A stretch of DNA of 64,000 nucleotides from Xenorhabdus miraniensis (lineage in GTDB: Bacteria > Pseudomonadota > Gammaproteobacteria > Enterobacterales > Enterobacteriaceae). Both the position numbers and the translations under genes were made by a program. This document shows, one piece after another, positions 22,301 to 31,300 of the stretch. The notes beneath the pieces were generated by a model, which had not been told where the DNA came from, made no database searches, and saw only the letters and a program-made list of their open reading frames with translations. Each line of letters starts with the position of its first letter. Positions within the stretch are counted from its first letter, which is position 1. Where the stretch lies: the NCBI RefSeq assembly GCF_002632615.1, contig NZ_NITZ01000018.1, forward strand, positions 1 through 64,000, given 5' to 3'.

Positions 22301-25300
22301 TGAACCGCCCCGAACTGACGGCGGAACGCTTCCTCACCAATCCGTTCTCTTCAGAGCCTGATGCCCGTATGTACAAAACCGGTGACCTTGGCCGCTGGCG
22401 TGCTGATGGCAATGTCGAATACCTCGGACGCAATGATTTTCAGGTTAAACTGCGTGGCTTCCGGATTGAACTTGGCGAAATTGAAGCCAAACTGGTGCAA
22501 TGCCAAGGCGTGCGTGAAGCTATCGTCCTGATTCGCGAAGATGAGCCGAACCAAAAACGGCTGGTCGCTTATTTGCGGCCACAGGATGGCATTGAATTGG
22601 TTCCGGCTGAACTGCGCCAGCAACTTTCTCTGCATCTTGCGGAGTATATGCTGCCCAGTGCTTTTATCACGCTTGAGGCTTTTCCGCTGACACCCAATGG
22701 CAAGCTTGATCGTCAGGCGCTTCCTGCGCCTGATGCGTCCGCTTTTGTCGCAAGTCACTATGAATCGCCCATCGGTGAAGCAGAAATCGCTCTGGCTCAG
22801 ATCTGGCAAAATCTATTAGGGCTGAAACACGTCAGCCGCCACGACCATTTCTTTGAACTGGGCGGGCATTCGCTGATGATCGTCAGTCTCATTGAGGAAT
22901 TGCGCGGCAGCGGCTGGCAACTCGATGTTCGCAGTGTGTTCGCTGCACCGGTTCTTGCTGATATGGCAAAAGCGGCTCAGCGTGATGCCGGCACTTTTGT
23001 CGTACCGCCTAACCCAATCCCTGATGGCTGTACCGCTATCACGCCTGATATGTTGCCACTGGTTTCTCTGTCCCAGACTGAGATTGATGCCATTATCAGT
23101 CATATTCCTGATGGGGCGGGTAATGTTCAGGATATCTATCCGCTGGCTCCGTTGCAGGAAGGTATTTTGTTCCATCACCTGTTACAGACACAAGGTGATG
23201 ACTATCTGTTACAAGTCTTGCTTGCCTTTAATACCCGTGAGCGCCTTGATGCTTTTCTGGGTGCCTTGCAACAAGTTATCGACCGCTATGATATCCTGCG
23301 TACCGCTGTCTACTGGCAGGATCTGGCAAAACCCGTTCAGGTGGTCTGGCGTCAGGCACCTTTGCCCATCAATGTGTTTACCCCAACGATGGGGGACGAT
23401 GTTTCCACCCAATTACGGGCTCACACTGATCCGCGCCGGCATCGTATCGATCTGACTCAGGCCCCCCTGTTCGCGGCTGATATTGCTCACGATCCGGCCC
23501 AAAATGAGTGGCTGCTGGCGCTGCGTTTTCATCATGTCGTCAGCGACCATATGACTCTGGAACTTATCTTCGCGGAGATTGACCAGATTCTACAGGGAAA
23601 CAGTGAGGTATTGCCTGTTGCCGTGCCCTATCGCAACTTTATCGCCCAGACGCTGAGTGTGCCGGTTTCAGTACATGAAGCTTACTTCCGCGAACAACTC
23701 GCCGATATCGACGAACCAACGGCTCCGTTCGGTGTTCTCACTATGCCAAAAGCGATTTCAAAGCATAGGGAGTTACCCGAAGACAGTGAACCCGTTGCAA
23801 AAGCCACTCTTTCACTCAGTCCCGATCTGGCAAAAGCCATACGTATTCAGGCACGCCGTCTGGGCGTCAGCCCCAGCGTATTATTCCATGTCGCCTGGGC
23901 TCAGGTACTGGCAAAAACCAGCGGTCGTGATGACGTCGTTTTCGGCTCCGTACTGTTGGGCCGCCTGCAAGGTGTCGCGGGTGCTAATCAAACACTGGGG
24001 ATGTTTATCAATACCCTGCCTGTGCGAATTTCTCTGGGCGGACGCAATGTGCAGGACATTGTGCAGGATGCCTATCGCAACCTGACAAAATTACTGGAGC
24101 ATGAACAAGCACCATTGGCATTAGCACAACGGTGCAGTGGCGTGGCGCAACCTATGCCGCTGTTCAGTGCGTTGCTGAATTACCGCCATAGTCAAACCGG
24201 TCAGGGAGATGAAACTGACACAATATGGGCAGATATGCGCGTACTCACTGCCAAAGAGCGGACTAATTACCCCATTACGCTGTCAGTGGATGATTTAGGC
24301 CACGGTTTCCAACTCACCGCGCTGACCGTCACTGAAATCTCTCCGGATCAAGTCACCACCTATCTGGCGACTGCCATCAAAGGTTTGATCGAGGCTTTGG
24401 TTCACAATCCGCAACAATGGGTTCTGGATGTGCCGGTTTTACCGGAAGCCGAACGGCAACAACTGCTGGTGGACTTCAACACAACTCAGGCAGAGTTTCC
24501 ACAAGAAGCGCTGATCCACCCGCTGATTGAGGCGCAGGTATTACAACGCCCCAATGCTACCGCTGTGATTTACGAAGGCCAGACCCTGAGCTACGACGAG
24601 CTGAACCAACGCGCTAATCGTCTGGCGCATCATTTGATTACATTGGGCGTGCACCCGGATGATCGCGTAGCCATCTGTATCGAACGCAGTCTGGAAATGG
24701 TGATTGGCTTACTGGCTATCCTCAAGGCAGGCGGGGCTTATCTCCCTCTCGATCCGACCTATCCGGTTGAGCGACTGGCTTATATGCTTGGGGATGCAAC
24801 CCCTGTGGCTTTACTGACCCAAACGAAGTGGGCTGATAAACTTGCCAGCGCGTTGCCTACGGTCTTACTCGATCATTTACTGCACGATGATGTCATGGGT
24901 GATGAACTCAGTGCTCAGGCGTCGTTCATAATGACACAACCAACTGACAATCCAGATGTTCAGACACGCGGCCTGACATCACGCCATCTGGCCTATGTGA
25001 TTTATACTTCGGGTTCAACCGGTCAGCCAAAAGGCGTGATGGTCGAGCATCGCAGTGTCCTTCGCCTGATTATCAATAATCGCTTTGCTGATATCGGGCC
25101 TGATGACTGCATTGCCCATTGTGCCAATATTTCATTTGACGCAGCGACTTGGGAAGTGTGGTCAGCTCTGGCTCATGGGGCGCGTGTTCTGTTGGTTCCG
25201 GAAAAGACCCTGCTACAACCCGCCCGGTTTGGTCAGTGTCTGGCATCGGAAAATGTCAGTGCGCTATTCCTCACCACGGCACTGTTTAACCAATATGCAA

Positions 25301-28300
25301 ATCTGATTGCGCCATCATTGTCTGGCTTACGTTATGTACTTTTCGGTGGTGAACAAACTGATACCCGTTCAGCCATTCGTCTCAGGGCCGAACATCCGCC
25401 ACAACATTTACTGCATGTATACGGGCCAACGGAAACAACCACGTTTGCCACCGCCTATGAGATACCTTTCATGGAAGATAAATGGGGTAAAGGTGAAATA
25501 AAAATCCCTATCGGCCGCCCAATCTCTAATACCCGGGTCTACATTCTGGACAGACAAGGCCAACCTGCGCCTCTTGGCGTTGCCGGTGAAATTTATATTG
25601 CGGGTGCCGGCGTTGCCCGTGGTTATCTGAACCGGCCTGAACTGACCGCAGAACGTTTCCTTGCTGATCCGTTCTCCTCCGATCCTGATGCCCGCATGTA
25701 TAAAACCGGTGACCTCGGTCGTTGGCTCTCCGATGGCAATGTCGAATACCTCGGCCGCAATGATTTTCAGGTCAAACTGCGTGGTTTCCGGATCGAGCTG
25801 GGTGAAATCGAGGCAAGACTCGGACAATGCCACGGTGTGCGTGAAGCGGTGGTATTGATCCGCGAAGACGCTTTTTATGAAAACATTAGTTATGAAAACA
25901 TTAGTTATGAAAACATTGGTTATGAAAAAACAGGGAACCAGAAACGTCTGGTCGCCTATCTGCGGCCACAGGAGGGTATTGAATTGGTTCCGGCTGAACT
26001 GCGCCAGCAACTCGCCCGGCATCTTGCCGAATATATGTTGCCCAGTGCCTTTATCATGCTTGACGCTTTCCCGCTGACCCCTAATGGCAAACTTGATCGT
26101 CAGGCACTCCCTGCGCCTGATTCATCCGCTGTCGTGACGCGTGACTATGAAGCCCCTGTCGGTGAGACAGAAATTGCACTGGCCCGGATTTGGCAAGATT
26201 TACTGGGACTGGAACGCGTCGGTCGTTACGACCATTTCTTTGAACTGGGCGGGCATTCGCTGTTGGCTGTCCAGCTCGCGGCGCGTGCACGTCAGGTGCT
26301 GGCACGAGAATTACCGCTCCAACAACTGTTTGATCAACCAATTCTGACTGATTTGGCCCAAGTGCTTACCGCTGCTTCGATAACAAATCAGGTCGCCATC
26401 CCGGTGGCTGACCGTAACCAGCCACTGCCGCTGTCTTTCGCCCAGCAACGCTTGTGGTTCCTCGGTCAGCTCGATCCGGCCGCCAGTCTGGCTTATCATA
26501 TCCCCGTGGCATTGCGCCTTACGGGTCAACTTAATCGCCATGCGTTGACCCGTGCACTTGACAATTTGGTTGCCCGACAGGAAATTCTGCGCACCCGCTT
26601 TATACTGGTTGCAGGCCAACCTTGTCAGCAAATTGATCCTGCGGATATTGGTTTTGCCCTGTCTTACCAAGACCTGCGCGCACTCGCATCAGATACACAC
26701 ATTAATCATATTACTGAACTTGCAACCCTCGAAACCCGGACGCCTTTTGACTTTACCCAAGGCCCGCTGATCCGGGGTCATTTGCTGCAACTGGCGGATG
26801 AGGAACATGTATTACTGATTACCCAGCATCATATTATTTCTGACGGCTGGTCCATTGGTGTGCTGATACATGAAACGGGGGTTCTCTACCGCGCGGCCCT
26901 TGATGGACAAGATGCGCCATTACCTCCACTGCCCATTCAGTACGCGGACTATGCCATCTGGCAACGTGACAGTCTGCAAGAAGCTACCCTTGCTGCACAA
27001 CGTGATTTCTGGTGCACCCAACTCAAAGGTGCTCCGGCCCTGCTGGCACTTCCGACCGATCGCCCACGTCCGGCGGAGCAATCCTTCATCGGAGGCCGGG
27101 TTCCTGTTCATTTTAATGCTGATTTATTGGCTTCGCTTAAAGGGCTTGGACAACGTCATAACAGCACGTTATTTATGGTTGTGCTGACAGCGTGGAATAT
27201 CGTACTCGCCCGGCTCAGTGGTCAGGATGATATCGTTATTGGTACACCCGTTGCTAACCGCCAGCGCCAAGAGCTTGAAGGAATGATCGGTTTCTTCGTC
27301 AATACCCTGGCCCTGCGCGTCACGCTGAGTGATTCCTCCCGTGTTGCCGATTTGCTCACACAGGTCCGGGAACAGGCATTTGCCGCCTATGCTCATCAGG
27401 ATCTGCCCTTTGAGCAAGTCGTGGAAGCCCTGCAACCTGAACGTAGTCTGAGTTACAGCCCGATCTTTCAGGTGATGTTGGCCTTAAACAACACTCCGGC
27501 CCAAGATTTGGCACTCCCCGGCTTACAACTCACACCGATTGAACAAGTACACCATAGCGCTCACTTCGATTTAACGTTGTCATTAACTGAAACCGACACG
27601 GGTCTGGAAGGTGAACTGGCATACGCTATTGACCTGTTTGACTCTGCAACCATTGAGCGCATGGTGGGTTATTTAGCAAATGTACTGGCAGCCATGGCGG
27701 CTGATGAGACGCAAATCATTGCTACTTTGCCGATGCTGCCCCTATCAGAGCAACAACAATTACTGGAAGAGTTCAATGCTCATCAGGTTGATTTCCCGCA
27801 AGACGCGCTGATTCACCAACTGTTTGAAGCTCAGGCAGCACGCCATCCTGATGCCGTTGCCGTCGTATTTGAGGAGCAGACTCTCAGTTATGGCGAGCTA
27901 AACTGCCGGGCCAACCGTCTGGCTCATCATCTGATTGCGCTGGGTGTACGTCCTGATGATCGGGTAGCGATCTGTGCCGAGCGCAGTTTGGAAATGGTGA
28001 TTGGCTTACTTGCCATCCTCAAAACGGGCGGGGCTTATGTCCCGCTTGATCCGGCCTATCCTGCCGATCGACTGGCCTATATGCTTGAAGATTCAGCACC
28101 CGTGGTAATACTGACTCAGGCGACGTTAACCGACAAACTCCCCCGTGCCTTGCCGACGGTCTTACTTGATGATCAAGCATCGTTCCTGACAACACAGCGA
28201 ACCGATAACCCAGACCCTCAAACGCAAGGGCTGACATCACGCCATCTGGCCTATGTCATTTATACGTCGGGGTCGACCGGAAAACCCAAAGGGGTCATGG

Positions 28301-31300
28301 TCGAGCACGCCAATGTCATTCGCCTGTTAGCCGCCACACAGGATCGCTTCCGGTTTGATGATAACGATGTATGGACACTATTCCACTCCTTTGCTTTCGA
28401 TTTCTCGGTATGGGAATTGTGGGGAGCCTTGTCTTACGGTGGTCGGTTGGTCATTATTTCCGCCGATTGCGCCCGCTCACCGCAAATGTTCTATTCACTG
28501 CTGTGTCGTGAACAGGTCACTATCCTGAATCAAACACCCAGTGCTTTCCGTCAGTTGATTGCTGCTCAGGATGTTACCCCGCACTCTCTGCGCTGCATCA
28601 TATTTGGCGGGGAAGCATTAGAACTGCATACGCTTGCCCCGTGGGTTGCCCGCAATCCTACCCGGCAAACTCGTCTGGTAAATATGTATGGCATCACCGA
28701 AATTACCGTGCATGCCACCTACCGTGAACTGACAGAATCCGATATTAACTCAGGGCGCGGTAGCCTGATTGGTCAGCCACTGTCCGATCTGCGGATATAT
28801 ATTCTCGACGCTTATGGTCAACCGGTTCCTCTGGGGGTGGCCGGAGAGATCTATATCGTCGGTGCAGGGGTTGCCCGTGGCTATCTGAACCGACCTGAAC
28901 TGACCGCAGAACGCTTCCTTGCCGACCCGTTCTTACCGGATTCAGATACCCGTATGTATAAAACGGGAGACTTAGGCCGTTGGCTCTCCGATGGCAATAT
29001 CGAATATCTCGGCCGCAATGATTTTCAGGTCAAGATACGGGGATTCCGGATTGAACTTGGCGAAATTGAGGCAAGGCTTGAGCAATGTTCCGGTGTGCGT
29101 GAAGCCGTGGTTCTGGCGCGCGAAGACGAACCCAATCAGAAACGTCTGGTTGCTTATCTTCTGCCTCAGGCGGGTGTTTCACTGGTTCCCGCTGAATTAC
29201 GTCAACAACTCACACAGCACCTTGCTGAATACATGTTACCCAGTGCTTTTGTCACACTCGATGCTTTCCCTCTGACTCCGAATGGGAAACTTGACCGCCG
29301 TGCACTGCCTGCGCCTGATTCATCCGCAATTGTGGTACGTAGCTATGAAACCCCGATTGGTGAAATGGAAACCGCTCTCGCCCGGATTTGGCAAAATCTC
29401 TTAGGACTGGAGCGGGTTGGCCGGCATGATCACTTCTTCGAACTGGGCGGGCATTCTCTGATGATTGTCAGCCTGATTGAAGAACTGAGAAACATCGGTT
29501 GGCAACTCGACGTTCGCAGCGTGTTTGTCGCTCCCGTTCTTGCCGATATGGCACGAGCTGTCCAGAGAAACGTTGATACCTTTGTTGTGCCACCTAATCG
29601 TATCCCTCAGGATTGCACGGCGATCACACCGGATATGTTGCCTTTGGTTTCACTGTCTCAGACAGAGATCGAGACCATCGTCGCGACAGTTCCCGGCGGC
29701 GCGGTCAATGTGCAGGATATCTATCCACTGTCACCGTTGCAGGAAGGTATTCTGTTCCACCACCTGTTACAGACACAAGGTGATAATTATCTGCTGCAAA
29801 GTTTGCTCGCTTTTGCCAGCCGTGAACGCCTGGATACTTTCCTGACGGCCTTACAACAAGTGATCGACCGCCATGATATCCTGCGTACCTCTGCCTACTG
29901 GCAAGAGCTGACACAGCCCGTTCAGGTGGTCTGGCGTCAGGCACCGTTGGTGGTTAACGTTTTCAACCCAACCACAACAGAGGGTGTCGCTGACCAACTC
30001 AGGATCCACACCGATCCACGCCAGCACCGCATCGATCTGAACCGCGCACCGCTGTTTATTGCAGATATCGCTCACGACACAGCACAGGATGAGTGGTTGC
30101 TGGCGCTACGCTTCCACCATCTGGTCAGTGACCATATGACACTGGAGCTGATTTTTGCGGAAATTGCGCTCATATTGCGGAGAAATGTGGGTATGCTGCC
30201 TGCTGCACTGCCCTATCGCAATTTTATCGCCCAGACACTGAGCGTACCTGCCTCCGATCATGAGGCTTACTTCCGCGATCAACTGGCTGATATCAGCGAA
30301 CCCACTGCGCCATTTGGTGTGCTCAAAGTTCCTACTGACGACACGCGCGTTACTGAAGCACGTCTCTCCATGACGTCTGAACAGGCAGAAACCATTCGCA
30401 CCCAAGCGCGCCGTTTGGGAGTCAGTCCTAGTGTGCTGTTCCATGTGGCATGGGCTCAGGTACTGGCACAAACCAGCGGCCGCAGTGATGTTGTATTCGG
30501 TTCTGTATTATTGGGCCGGCTTCAGGGCGGAGCGGGTGCTGAGCGCGTACTGGGAATGTTCATCAATACCCTGCCAATGCGGGTCTCTTTGACTAACCGC
30601 ACAGTTCAGCAAGTGGTGCAAGACACCTACCACAATTTGATGATGCTGTTGGAGCACGAACAGGCCCCATTGGTATTGGCACAACGTTGCAGCGGCGTGT
30701 CACAGTCCATGCCGCTGTTCAGTACGTTGCTGAATTACCGCCACAGCCAGACCCGTGGGGATGAGGGAATTGATACAACTTGGGCAGGCATACGCGTTCT
30801 GGCCGCGGAAGAGAGAACCAACTATCCAATCACGCTGTCAGTAGATGATTTGGGTGTCAGTTTCCAACTGACGGCCCAAGCGGTGGCGGGTATTGAACCC
30901 GCCCGGGTCATCAATTATCTGGCTATGGCGATTAGCGGTTTGATTGATGCGCTGGCTCGTGACCCGCAACAATTGATTCGGGATATATCAATCCTGCCTG
31001 CCACAGAACGGCAGCAATTACTGATCGATTTCAATGCCACTCAGGCCGATCTGCCACACAATACTCTGATACACCATGCGCCGATACACCATGCCCTGAT
31101 ACATCAATTGTTCGAAGCTCACGCGGCGCATCATCCCGATACCACCGCCATCGTATTTGGAGAGCAGACACTCAGTTACGGTGAGCTAAACCGCCGTGCT
31201 AATCAGTTGGCCCACTATCTGATGACACTGGGTGTGCAACCCGACGATCGGGTCGCGATATGTATCGAGCGTAGCCCGGAGCTGATTGTAGGTCTGCTGG